This document shows, piece after piece, positions 18,337 through 27,279 of a DNA stretch of 64,000 bases. The notes under the pieces are model-generated. The model did no database searches. It saw nothing but the letters and a program-made list of their open reading frames with translations, and had not been told where the DNA came from. Within the stretch, counting starts at the first letter, position 1. Each line of letters begins with the position of its first letter. Source of the DNA: Segatella copri (GTDB lineage: Bacteria; Bacteroidota; Bacteroidia; Bacteroidales; Bacteroidaceae); the NCBI RefSeq assembly GCF_949820605.1, contig NZ_CATKVU010000006.1:852501-916500 (forward strand), written 5' to 3'. Position numbers and translations under genes: made by a program.

Positions 18337-21300
18337 TTATTTTTTCATCACCAAATCTGCGAGCACGATGGCGGATTCCTTCTCATCCCTCGGTGCATCC
18401 TTTGACTTCCATGCCACGATGAAGCGGATTCGGGCAGCGGTTACCTTGTAGCCTTTCAACTCCCATTTGCCTAGTTTCTCCTTCATCTTGATGGAGACCT
18501 GGGCTATGTCTCTGCCTGTTGATGGGAGACAGAGGCAATGGTCGTGGTAGGTTAACGGCATACCACTTCTCAGGCAAAGGATAGTGTCTTTGTGAGGCTT
18601 GGAGAAGCCCAGGTTTACATCCTTGTGTGACAGCTGAAGCACTATTTCGTTGGGCTCATCGTAGGCTTGGGCATCATAGAGATGCTGGGCACTTTTCAGG
18701 CTGTCGAAGAGATTGCCGTTGGTGTGGATGGCAAGCGTACGCTTGGCACGGGTCATGCCCACATAGTATCGGCGCAGTATGTCATCTGTAGGATGTTCGG
18801 GATGGGTAATGAGCATTAGTACATGGTCGAACTCATGGCCTTTTGCCTTGTGGATGGTGCTGACCACGATGTCTGATTTCGAGATGTCACAGAAATCTTC
18901 TACTGATGATTCGAACACGAACTCCCTCAGGTCGCTGTAGTACTTGGCACGATTGGTCTGCTCAAATATCTGGAGGCTGCGGCGCAGATATGGCAATGCC
19001 TGGCTGGTAGCATACTTTTGGAAGGTCAGCTGCTTGGTTGTTTCCCAAATATCATCAGGGATGATAGGGGATTTCGTCTCCTTGATGCCTTGGTCTATCT
19101 TCTTTAAAAAGTATCTTACCTCTGCCAGATTCCAGAAGCGTAAGCCGTCCATTGATTGTACCAGCTTGGCCTTGATGCCATGACTGTGAAGAAGAGCCAG
19201 CATGATGACAGCCTCCTCATTGGTCTGCGTAAGGATACTGATGGTTTCGTTCTTCTTGCGGGAAGATGCATCGGCTTCTTTTGAAGCGTTACTTCCTAGT
19301 AATCGCGTAACATCTTCTAGGATAGGCTGATACATATAAACCTTTTTCTCCTGAATCTCGTATGGATGCTTCACGATTCTTACCTCTCCATCTTCTTGAC
19401 TCATGGAGATGATAGGGGTAGATTTGATTCGCTGGCGGATGTTGCGGGCGAAGTCGTTGGCAGCATCCACGATATGGCGAAGACTGCGGTAATTCTCCGT
19501 CATCTCGATGAAACGGCTGTGCTCTGTCTGGGTCAGTTCATAGAGATACCGCGAGTTGGAACCTCTAAACTCATAGATGTTCTGGTCATCATCTCCTACG
19601 GCAATCACCCTCATCTCTTCGTTGGCTTTCATCAGAGCAGAGACAAGGGCATAGTCATCCTTGCTCATGTCTTGCGCCTCATCGATCACGAGCACGGTCT
19701 TGCTGATGCGATTGGGCTCCACTTCTCCATTGTTGATCATTTCGGCGGCTTGCTTAACCACATCTCCTGCCTCATCCAGATTGCCAACTCTGCCTAGCAG
19801 GTCGAAGCAGTAAGAATGGAAGGTCTTGATCTCTACGAAATGGGCGGCATTGCCGATGAGTTGCATCAGTCGCTGCTTGAACTCGGTAGCGGCTGCACGC
19901 GAGAAAGTGAGCATCAGGAGTTGTTCGTGCTTTACATCTTCCAGCAGCAGGAGAGAGGCAAGCTTATGTACGAGTACACGTGTCTTGCCGCTGCCGGGAC
20001 CGGCAGCGACTACGATGCAGCGAGACTCGTGGTCGTCGATGATTTCCTTCTGTCTCTTGGAGAGCATTCCGAAGAGTTTCTTATACTTCGAAGGTGTTAC
20101 GTTGCGCTCTATCTCAGTCTCCCGGTTGCCCTTGAAGTATTTTGAGATGAAGCGGTGGTAGTCCATCTGGAAATAATCCTGCACATATTGCAGGGCGGCG
20201 TCATAATCCCTTACCATCAGGTTGGCATATTCGCCCACGATGTGAATCTGTTGAATCTTCTGCTTGTAGAATTCATTGAGCATGCGGTAATCCTCCTGCT
20301 TATAGTGGAGGCGAGGTTCCTTGATGCGTTTAATTGCCATTGCATTGTAGAGTACCAGGAATCCTCCTTCCAGCTTCATGGCTCCTATCTTGGAGAGATA
20401 GAGCAAGGCTTCCTCCACGTCTTCCAACTGTAGGGAAGAGAAGTCGGAAAAGAGTGACTGGTTGTTGGATTTCAGATCGTTCAGCAGTTCAACTACCGAG
20501 AATTGAAGAGGCTTCTCTTTTCTATTGTCTGTTGCGCCAGAGGCTTTTCCTAAACCTTTTTCTTCAGAAGGATTCTTTTCTTCAGAAGAGGTATTGTTGC
20601 TCTCTTCTGTTATAGTTTTACTGTTTTCTTCAGCCAGGCTGTATAGTCTTTCAATGATGAATCGACAAACCTCAATTCGTCTTTCGAATCGCTTGATGAT
20701 GGTCTCTATGTCCTTGTCTCTTGTCACGATAAGATTGCAGACGCCGTCTTCCTTCTTGTGCGTATATCCCTTTACTGCCAGGAAGTATAGCAGTGTGCGG
20801 ATTTTCTTTTCGGTTGAAGTGTTGATGCCGTCGTGTACGGCATTGTTATTGAGTTGCTTGTATGTGATATGCAGCGATTCATCCGGGATATGTTCCAGAA
20901 TGTATCTTTCCAGTTTGGCGAAGTTTTCCAGCATCTGCTGAGGCTTTCGTTGCTTGTCGCTGATGTCTTGCAGATAGGCTGATATGTCACGGGTATCGGC
21001 AAGGATGCCTTCCTGTCGCATTCTGTCAACGGAAGAGATGACGTCTCGCTTGCTGAGTCCTAAGATGTCGGCGAGGTAATCGATGCGGGATTCAGCCTCG
21101 CTATCCTGTGCCTTGGCTATATGCTTCTGGGTGATGAGCGACTTGATGATGCGGATGGCATTCTTCATCTCATCTTCCGAGAACAGGGGTGATTCGGTGA
21201 GGCGCAGTCTTGCCTCGTCCATGTTCTTGACGGTGATGCCTGTGGCATAGACGTGCGGAATATTGTTGCCACGCTCTATGTATCCGCTCTGTTCTAGAGC

Positions 21301-23385
21301 AGAAAGGGCGGTGCGAACACGGGTTTCTATGTCGGATACCGAGTCGTCCCAACCGGCTTGACGGGCTATCTCCAGTGCCGAACAACTTACATGTGGGCGC
21401 TGCTTGGTAAAATCCTTAATGGCTTTCCATACCTGTTGTATCTCGCTGATGCTCAGCTTGGTTTGGTTGAGCAGGATGAAGTGCTTGTCCAAGTCCTCAT
21501 CGCTATAGAGTACATAGCATTTGGCATCGAGGTGTGGATCTCTTCCTGCACGTCCAGCCTCTTGTACATAGTTCTCCAGAGAGTCGGAGATGTCGTAGTG
21601 GATAACCAGCCCCACATCGCTCTTATCTACTCCCATACCGAAGGCGGAGGTGGCAACGATGATTCTAACCTTATCGCTCATGAAGGCATCCTGATTGTGT
21701 ATCTTCTCATCGGCATCCATCTTGCCATTATAGGGCAGGGTGGATATGCCGTCACGGGTCAGTTTTTGGGCGAGTTCCCGGGTTCGCTTGGTGCGGGATA
21801 CGTAGATGATGGTAGGGCAATCAGCCTGCTCTACCAACGAGCGCAGGAGATTGTATTTATTGCCGTCACTATCTACGTGGATAACGGAATAGTGCAGGTT
21901 GGTACGTGAGGCTGATGAGGCGAAGAGCTGGAGGTCGGTGCCCAGCCAATGCTTGAAATAGTCGCAGATGTCCTGCACCACCTTCTGTTTTGCAGTGGCG
22001 GTAAAGCAAGATACGGGTATCAGGGTCTGAGCATGATTACGGGCTATGGCGTCCTTGCCAAACTTGCGTTCCTGATATTCCTTGATAAATTTGCCGATGT
22101 ATAGGTAATCCACCCGGAAGTCTTGTCCCCATGCAGAGAAGCAGTGAGCTTCATCAATGACGAATCTCACCACATGCCGTGCCATCAGGATGCGCTCGAT
22201 GGTTTTGGAGCGCAACATCTCTGGTGCTATATATAATAAGGTGGCATCTCCGCTCTGCACTCGTTCGATGGCTAGGGAGCGGGAGATAGGGTCGAGGAGA
22301 CCGTTGATGGTTACGGCATCGGTGAAGCCGCGGTCTGCGAGGTTATCTACCTGGTCTTTCATCAATGATTGCAGAGGCGAGATAACCACGGTGAGTCCAT
22401 GTATGGTTCTGCCATCCATCAAGGCTGGCAACTGGAAGGTGAGCGACTTGCCGCCACCCGTAGGAAATATAGCCAATAATGACTTGCCATCCACTGCTGC
22501 CTGCGATGCCTGTTCCTGCAGCGGTTCGCCATCATAGGTACGGAAGGCATCATAGCCAAAGAGTTGTTGCAGGTTGTGATGAATGTCGAGCATGCGGTTG
22601 CAATACTCGCAGCCATCGGTGCATTGGGTATGGCAGAGCATATAGATGATATGTTCTACTTCGGGATAATGGAAGAGTACCCAACCTGGGGTAACAGATT
22701 GGTAATCGTCTGTGCCTATGAGAGCCAAGGCGTATGCCAAGCCGCAAGGCGACTGGGCTGCAAGAGCCGGAATATCGGCATGGTCGCAAATATGATTCTT
22801 GTATTCAGAAAGAATGAATTCAGAAACGTCTCTGATTGCATCATCCTTTTCGATGGCTCCCACATACATCAGGAATCCTCTGAATTCCTCTTCATGCTGG
22901 AGCAGCAAGGTGAAGATTTTCCTCTTCCTTTCTGATAATTGATTCCATGCAGCGATTTCATCCATCAAAAGCTCCTTGGCTTTCTCGCAGTCATTGACTG
23001 GATTATTCATCTGCTCGCTCATCAGTTTGTCGTCCTTTACCAGATGATGGTAAGGGCGCTTGGGGAAGAGGAGCGGGGAGAGATAGAGGGTATCTATCAG
23101 TATGCCGTTGAGTTGGAGATAGCGGGCATCGTGATGAATGAGGTTATGACCGCAGATATAGTCAACCTTTCCTTCTTGCAGGAACTTGTTCAGTGCCGTC
23201 TGTGATGCTTGGTGGAAGTTGGCTCCGTCATAACGCAATGCTCCGATGTCGTGTATTTTATGGTCTTTCAGTCCCACTTCGGTATCCACGAAGGCAATGT
23301 TCCTGCTTCTGGCATCTTTCTTCTTGATGTCAGAACTTACGGTGAGATTGTTTTTCCTTTCAAAGAGGCGACTGAATATTGACAT
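18337..23385 (-). CDS. DEDD exonuclease-RecQ-UvrD fusion helicase
   Basis: This 1682-residue protein joins three DNA-processing modules. Residues 28-140 look like a DnaQ-type 3'-5' exonuclease (D34-T-E36, then GHNLIHHD at 79-86 and a late D132). A C-x3-C-x3-C-x2-C cluster (C251, C255, C259, C262) precedes a complete RecQ-type SF2 helicase: FPTGGGKS at 307-314, DEAHCFSAWGQDFR at 411-424, and HYDISDSLENYVQEAGRAGRD near 596-616. A charged linker (930-960) leads to a UvrD-type SF1A helicase with AGPGSGKT at 1128-1135, DEAQD at 1235-1239, DDDQNIYEFRGS and a final VGMTRAKRTL motif. RecQ and UvrD both move 3' to 5'. The context (restriction, HEPN/MNT) suggests a defence or repair role, but this is inferred. 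Confidence 0.9.
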   Translation of the reverse strand: MSIFSRLFERKNNLTVSSDIKKKDARSRNIAFVDTEVGLKDHKIHDIGALRYDGANFHQASQTALNKFLQEGKVDYICGHNLIHHDARYLQLNGILIDTLYLSPLLFPKRPYHHLVKDDKLMSEQMNNPVNDCEKAKELLMDEIAAWNQLSERKRKIFTLLLQHEEEFRGFLMYVGAIEKDDAIRDVSEFILSEYKNHICDHADIPALAAQSPCGLAYALALIGTDDYQSVTPGWVLFHYPEVEHIIYMLCHTQCTDGCEYCNRMLDIHHNLQQLFGYDAFRTYDGEPLQEQASQAAVDGKSLLAIFPTGGGKSLTFQLPALMDGRTIHGLTVVISPLQSLMKDQVDNLADRGFTDAVTINGLLDPISRSLAIERVQSGDATLLYIAPEMLRSKTIERILMARHVVRFVIDEAHCFSAWGQDFRVDYLYIGKFIKEYQERKFGKDAIARNHAQTLIPVSCFTATAKQKVVQDICDYFKHWLGTDLQLFASSASRTNLHYSVIHVDSDGNKYNLLRSLVEQADCPTIIYVSRTKRTRELAQKLTRDGISTLPYNGKMDADEKIHNQDAFMSDKVRIIVATSAFGMGVDKSDVGLVIHYDISDSLENYVQEAGRAGRDPHLDAKCYVLYSDEDLDKHFILLNQTKLSISEIQQVWKAIKDFTKQRPHVSCSALEIARQAGWDDSVSDIETRVRTALSALEQSGYIERGNNIPHVYATGITVKNMDEARLRLTESPLFSEDEMKNAIRIIKSLITQKHIAKAQDSEAESRIDYLADILGLSKRDVISSVDRMRQEGILADTRDISAYLQDISDKQRKPQQMLENFAKLERYILEHIPDESLHITYKQLNNNAVHDGINTSTEKKIRTLLYFLAVKGYTHKKEDGVCNLIVTRDKDIETIIKRFERRIEVCRFIIERLYSLAEENSKTITEESNNTSSEEKNPSEEKGLGKASGATDNRKEKPLQFSVVELLNDLKSNNQSLFSDFSSLQLEDVEEALLYLSKIGAMKLEGGFLVLYNAMAIKRIKEPRLHYKQEDYRMLNEFYKQKIQQIHIVGEYANLMVRDYDAALQYVQDYFQMDYHRFISKYFKGNRETEIERNVTPSKYKKLFGMLSKRQKEIIDDHESRCIVVAAGPGSGKTRVLVHKLASLLLLEDVKHEQLLMLTFSRAAATEFKQRLMQLIGNAAHFVEIKTFHSYCFDLLGRVGNLDEAGDVVKQAAEMINNGEVEPNRISKTVLVIDEAQDMSKDDYALVSALMKANEEMRVIAVGDDDQNIYEFRGSNSRYLYELTQTEHSRFIEMTENYRSLRHIVDAANDFARNIRQRIKSTPIISMSQEDGEVRIVKHPYEIQEKKVYMYQPILEDVTRLLGSNASKEADASSRKKNETISILTQTNEEAVIMLALLHSHGIKAKLVQSMDGLRFWNLAEVRYFLKKIDQGIKETKSPIIPDDIWETTKQLTFQKYATSQALPYLRRSLQIFEQTNRAKYYSDLREFVFESSVEDFCDISKSDIVVSTIHKAKGHEFDHVLMLITHPEHPTDDILRRYYVGMTRAKRTLAIHTNGNLFDSLKSAQHLYDAQAYDEPNEIVLQLSHKDVNLGFSKPHKDTILCLRSGMPLTYHDHCLCLPSTGRDIAQVSIKMKEKLGKWELKGYKVTAARIRFIVAWKSKDAPRDEKESAIVLADLVMKK

Positions 23386-23520
23386 AATCTTCGATGTTTA
23401 TATTTCCACCGCAAATGTACAATTATTATTTGATATATGCAAATAATCAAGCGCTTTTATCTTCTTTGAAAGCTGTTTTTATACAATTCCAAGAGGCTCG
23501 TGAGGATAACTTCAAGGCAG
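23383..23520 (-). promoter_or_regulatory. Promoter and leader of the helicase gene, shared with the AAA-ATPase gene
   Basis: On the minus strand TTTG, 20 bp, TACATTTG (box at 23412-23419) is a near-perfect promoter. From the start codon out to about 23515 the sequence closely matches 29839-29974, upstream of the AAA-ATPase/nuclease gene, including leader, promoter and about 60 bp beyond it. Confidence 0.8.
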
Positions 23521-23521
23521 A

Positions 23522-24079
23522 TTAATATGCTCCTAAAACCTTCCAGTCGTCTATGAGTTTGAACAGTCGGGGCATGGCTGGCTTGTAGCTGTCGGGATAG
23601 GTGAGGGAATAAACGAAGAGTATTCTGCCACTTTTGATGAATTTATCGTAATGACTGTAGCCATCTACTCTTACTCCGTTTTCATAGATAGGACCGGAGA
23701 GGATGAATGCCTTATTCGATGCCTGCATCGTCCGCTCCGAATGAAGCTTCTGGGCTAGAGAATCGGCACAAGCCTGGAGGGTGTTGCTATAGTTGGGGGT
23801 AACGTAACTCTCCAGGATGATGTTGGCATGATTGGTGAATGAGAAGCGGGCATAGCCCTGGTATCCCGATACCGAAGTATCCTCCTGCTGGAAGAAGCAA
23901 GGATATTTGACAACGTAGCCGAAGTCCGGATCATTGTATTCCTTCATGGGTGCCATCTCTACCTTGGTCTTGAAATCCGCCATCGGTGTATGCTGATCTT
24001 TCGTAACCTCATGATGATAGTTGATGATGAAGTTTATCATCATCAGCAAGACAACTGCTATCAAAAAAATCTTCTTCAT
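23522..24079 (-). CDS. Small exported protein of unknown function
   Basis: The 185-residue protein starts with a hydrophobic signal or anchor (residues 4-20, IFLIAVVLLMMINFIIN) and no lipobox, so it is exported or anchored in the inner membrane. The remainder (DPDFGYVVKYPCFFQQEDT, ARFSFTNHANIILESYVTPN, GRILFVYSLTYPDSYKPAMPRLFKLIDDWKVLG) reminds me of PsbP/Mog1/DcrB-like folds in which a short-chain domain ends with a helix packed after a YP-rich strand; this is weak. I do not recognise a family. Its promoter, TTTG-20-TACCTTTG at 24135-24104, is preceded by the same operator as the outer-membrane barrel gene 1 kb away. Confidence 0.75.
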   Translation of the reverse strand: MKKIFLIAVVLLMMINFIINYHHEVTKDQHTPMADFKTKVEMAPMKEYNDPDFGYVVKYPCFFQQEDTSVSGYQGYARFSFTNHANIILESYVTPNYSNTLQACADSLAQKLHSERTMQASNKAFILSGPIYENGVRVDGYSHYDKFIKSGRILFVYSLTYPDSYKPAMPRLFKLIDDWKVLGAY

Positions 24080-24103
24080 ATCTTTGCTTCTGTATTATAG
24101 CTG

Positions 24104-24135
24104 CAAAGGTATGAAGAAGATGAGAAACTGCCAAA
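24104..24135 (-). promoter_or_regulatory. Promoter of the small exported protein gene
   Basis: On the minus strand TTTG (24135-24132), 20 bp, TACCTTTG (24111-24104): a full Bacteroidota consensus promoter 24 bp before the start codon. Confidence 0.75.
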
Positions 24136-24144
24136 TAATAAGTA

Positions 24145-24163
24145 TGACATTTGGCTGACATTT
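24145..24163 (-). promoter_or_regulatory. Putative operator: two ATGTCA steps 11 bp apart
   Basis: Read toward the promoter it is AAATGTCAG-N-C-N2-ATGTCA, two half-sites exactly 11 bp apart, ending 9 bp before the -33 box and 33 bp before the -7 box. The same motif at the same distance precedes the barrel gene at 25050-25068. Tandem 11-bp half-sites are the binding form of OmpR/PhoB-type winged helices, which fits the regulator gene lying between the two sites. Confidence 0.65.
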
Positions 24164-24169
24164 CTGAAC

Positions 24170-24943
24170 TTATCTGATAATCAGTCGATAAGACTTGCCT
24201 CTTTCCGACTCAATCATGAGGTTGCTATTCAGCTCAATCACCGGTTTGATACGGCGAATCAAGGTATAGAGCGTTTCGCTGGCATCCGGTTTCTTAGGCC
24301 AAAGAGCATCACAAATCTCCTGTTTGGAGAGTTGATGATGCGTATTGTTGAAGAAGAGTTGCATCAGTTGGTGCTGCATCGGAGTAAACTTGATGGCTTG
24401 TCCGCTTTCCTGATTGTAGAAGGAATCCTCGTCTTGAGAATAGCACATGGTGCCGAACATATCAGCCTCATGATTCCAGGGTTGCTTTCTGCGATGATAG
24501 TATAGCGATGCAATTGCCCAAATCATAGCCATGAGGGTAAGCGTCAAAGATGTCCGCTGGTTGCTCATACTCAAAACATCTGCCATCGAACAGTTAGCAT
24601 AACTTTGGATAGAATGCTCGTTGAGGAGCATCTGTTTGCTGCTGAGCAGGTTGGCGCTATTTACCAACTGGGAATTGTTTTTGCCTCTTCTTCTGTCTTC
24701 CATCACATAGCAGAGATTGCTGGTTGATTTCAGCAAATCGATACTGAGATGCGAGCGGTAGCTCTGGATGGTATCAGGCGTAATCCATTGATATTTATTT
24801 TCCTGAAGAGTCAGAGCCAAAGCTTTGTTCATATCTTGTACAATGGCATACTGAGCCTTGCGGTAGTTACTCACGCTGGAGAATGCCGCAGACATCACAA
24901 GGATGGCGAAGATGAGGATGGAATGATATGCTTTCAGTTTCAT
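24170..24943 (-). CDS. Membrane-anchored OmpR/ToxR-like winged-helix regulator
   Basis: This 257-residue one-component regulator has two membrane segments (about 8-24 and 132-149) enclosing a periplasmic domain of about 105 residues, and a cytoplasmic OmpR-type winged helix at the C-terminus (181-257: GQAIKFTPMQHQLMQLFFNN, LSKQEICDALWPKKPDASETLYTLIRRIKPVIE, SERGKSYRLII). The periplasmic part has two cysteines (C78, C118) that could form a disulfide. No receiver or kinase domain is present, so the design resembles ToxR with the DNA-binding domain at the other end. It is flanked by two genes that carry the same operator. Its own promoter box (TACTTTTG, minus strand, 24989-24996) faces away from the barrel gene. 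Confidence 0.85.
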   Translation of the reverse strand: MKLKAYHSILIFAILVMSAAFSSVSNYRKAQYAIVQDMNKALALTLQENKYQWITPDTIQSYRSHLSIDLLKSTSNLCYVMEDRRRGKNNSQLVNSANLLSSKQMLLNEHSIQSYANCSMADVLSMSNQRTSLTLTLMAMIWAIASLYYHRRKQPWNHEADMFGTMCYSQDEDSFYNQESGQAIKFTPMQHQLMQLFFNNTHHQLSKQEICDALWPKKPDASETLYTLIRRIKPVIELNSNLMIESERGKSYRLIIR

Positions 24944-24988
24944 ATTATCTATTCTGTTTAAATGATATACTGTTTAAAGATTCAAATG

Positions 24989-24996
24989 CAAAAGTA
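24989..24996 (-). promoter_or_regulatory. -7 promoter box of the regulator gene
   Basis: TACTTTTG on the minus strand, 45 bp before the start codon. The operator at 25050-25068 lies 53 bp upstream of it, so autoregulation is possible. Confidence 0.5.
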
Positions 24997-25049
24997 CAGA
25001 AATTCTATGAAAGATGGAATAAAACTAGATATAATATTCGTTAATTGAT

Positions 25050-25068
25050 AAATGTCAGACTCATGTCA
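25050..25068 (+). promoter_or_regulatory. Putative operator of the barrel gene, same as at 24145-24163
   Basis: AAATGTCAG-N-C-N2-ATGTCA with 11-bp spacing, 9 bp before a TTCG -33 box and 33 bp before TACCTTTG. Sequence, direction and distance match the site in front of the small exported protein gene. Confidence 0.65.
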
Positions 25069-25077
25069 GTCATATTT

Positions 25078-25109
25078 TTCGCTTCGGTCTTCTCTTTTTG
25101 ATACCTTTG
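25078..25109 (+). promoter_or_regulatory. Promoter of the outer-membrane barrel gene
   Basis: TTCG (25078-25081), 20 bp, TACCTTTG (25102-25109). The weak -33 box (3 of 4) fits a promoter that needs an activator just upstream. Confidence 0.65.
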
Positions 25110-25137
25110 CAGCAGAAAACAAGTTTTAGAAAAGTAT

Positions 25138-27243
25138 ATGATGACAATGAAGAAAAGTAAATTGTTAACAGCTATGGTGATGCTGTGGGCATTGATCTCT
25201 TGTGTAGAAATACGTGCCCAGGAGATCCAGAAGGTATCGAATGATTCTATAGCCTTGCAAGAGGTTGTTGTGAAGGCGGCACGAGTAGTCAACAAGGAAG
25301 ATGGTAAGTTGATATTCCCAAGCGATATTCAGAAGCAGCGTTCTTTTTCTGGTTTTTCGCTTTTAGGAAAGTTGGCTTTGCCTCATATCAGGGTTGATGA
25401 GGCTGGCCGTTCCATTTCTGCTACCGATAATAAAGGAGAAGTACAGATTCGTATCAATGGCATTCTCGCCAATATGCATGACGTGCAGATGCTGGATGTA
25501 GCTTCTGTTATGAGTGTAGATTATATCGATAGCCCTGGCGTAAGATATGGAAAGAATATTGCATACGTGATAGATATTCATACCCGCAGGGCTTCATCGG
25601 GTGGCAGTTTGGGCTTCAACCTGACCAATGCACTAACTACCAAGATCGGTTCGAACGATGTCTATGCATCTGTCAATAGGGGCAAGAGCCAATTGAATAT
25701 TTTATATGAGCAGACTTATGTGGATAATAAGGCATCCGAATATAATGAGGATGCTCAGTATCTTCTACATGATGGTTCTGAGTATCAGATATCTCGAAAA
25801 ATCATGAATGTGGCAACTCGAAATTATGATAATACATTGCAGTTGAAGTATAATCTGGCTGATTCTGCATTATATGTATTCCAGACAACGCTTACCACGG
25901 ATTTCAGCAATCAGCCTTATACATCGAATGAGATGTGGTTTTCTGAATCTGGAAAGCCTGCGTATCCTGTTTACAGAACCAGCAAGGATAGGGATTTTAC
26001 TCCTGCTCTCGATTTGTATTTCTATCATCAGTTGGGCAAGCATCAGTCTTTGTCGGCAGATGTTTTGGGTACTTATATTCACACCAAAGGAGCCTATTAT
26101 GAAGGTGAGGGCGAACCCTATCAATATCAGGTAGATGGAAAGACCTATTCGCTCATAGCCGAGGCTATCTATGAAAACCGGTTGAAACCCTTTACTTTTT
26201 CTGCAGGAACCAACTTGAACTGGAAATATATGGATAATCAGTATTTGGGTGATGTGGTTAGCGAGAATGGTATCCGTTCATTGGGTATTTATGGTTTTGC
26301 ACAAATCAAGGGAAGTTTGGGACAATTCAAGGAAGGAACATCCCGTTTAACTTATGTGGCTGGCTTTGGGTTGAGTAATCAGTCTTATCGACAGGGAGAT
26401 GAGGATTTTAGTTTTTGGCTTTGTCGTCCGAAACTCACATTGGCTTATTCCTTGACATCTTCGTTTCAGATCCGCTTGGGAAGTGAATTATCACAGCATA
26501 TTTCGCAGATAGCTATGATTTCGGATACCCGTATTCGAAAGAACAGTATGGAATGGACTGTGGGTAATCCTTCGCTTAAGCCTAACAGTAGATATGAAAA
26601 CTGGGTGGTATTCTCTTTCAGTAAACCAAGGATAAATACTGATTTTACCTTGAATTATCGCATCAATCGTCATTGTGATTTGGCGAAATACACCCGCACG
26701 GAAAATGATCAGTTTCTTTATTCCCAGATGAATCAGCCCCATTGTAATATGTTGTATCTTACGAATGATACCCGGTTTGACATTATCCCCGACCACCTTA
26801 TATTATCTGTGAACGCAGGTATTTACCGTTTTTTCAATAAGGGCGATGAGTACAGTCATTGTTATACCGCTTATAATTATGGTGGAACATTACAGGGGTA
26901 TTGGGGAAAATGGACTGTGATACTGTATGCTGATAACGGTTGGAATTTTATGGAGGGAGAGAACATCGGGCATAATCCTCCTTCATTGGCAGCCTCAGCC
27001 AGTTATCATATAGGTGATTTCGATTTTACGCTCTATATGCATAATCCGTTTATGGCTCATCCGAAATCCTATTCTGCAGAAATCGTCAACGCTTTGCTCC
27101 GTAAGCAGGTTCGTGGTTATGACAATTCGGAAGGTAATTTGTTCCGTATCGGTGTTGCCTGGAATATCAATCGGGGAAAGGACTACCGTAAGATACAGCG
27201 GAATATCAACAATGAGGAGCGCGAAACGGGTATCTTGAAATAG
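25138..27243 (+). CDS. Outer-membrane beta-barrel (TonB-receptor-like) protein
   Basis: The 701-residue protein has a signal peptide ending near IRAQ (residue 29), a TonB-box-like stretch ALQEVVVKAARV, a plug-like domain to about residue 155 (LLGKLALPHIRVDE, VQIRINGILANMHDVQMLDVASVMSVDYIDSPGVRYG) and a long barrel (OMP_b-brl_3 type). It lacks the carboxypeptidase-like and STN domains found in the two receptors at 33 and 38 kb. The ligand is unknown. It starts 194 bp from the divergent membrane regulator and is very likely its target. ATG codons at 25138, 25141 and 25147 are all possible starts. Confidence 0.85.
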   Translation: MMTMKKSKLLTAMVMLWALISCVEIRAQEIQKVSNDSIALQEVVVKAARVVNKEDGKLIFPSDIQKQRSFSGFSLLGKLALPHIRVDEAGRSISATDNKGEVQIRINGILANMHDVQMLDVASVMSVDYIDSPGVRYGKNIAYVIDIHTRRASSGGSLGFNLTNALTTKIGSNDVYASVNRGKSQLNILYEQTYVDNKASEYNEDAQYLLHDGSEYQISRKIMNVATRNYDNTLQLKYNLADSALYVFQTTLTTDFSNQPYTSNEMWFSESGKPAYPVYRTSKDRDFTPALDLYFYHQLGKHQSLSADVLGTYIHTKGAYYEGEGEPYQYQVDGKTYSLIAEAIYENRLKPFTFSAGTNLNWKYMDNQYLGDVVSENGIRSLGIYGFAQIKGSLGQFKEGTSRLTYVAGFGLSNQSYRQGDEDFSFWLCRPKLTLAYSLTSSFQIRLGSELSQHISQIAMISDTRIRKNSMEWTVGNPSLKPNSRYENWVVFSFSKPRINTDFTLNYRINRHCDLAKYTRTENDQFLYSQMNQPHCNMLYLTNDTRFDIIPDHLILSVNAGIYRFFNKGDEYSHCYTAYNYGGTLQGYWGKWTVILYADNGWNFMEGENIGHNPPSLAASASYHIGDFDFTLYMHNPFMAHPKSYSAEIVNALLRKQVRGYDNSEGNLFRIGVAWNINRGKDYRKIQRNINNEERETGILK

Positions 27244-27279
27244 TTGGCTTTGCTTTCTATATGGGTTGCATGGGCAACA

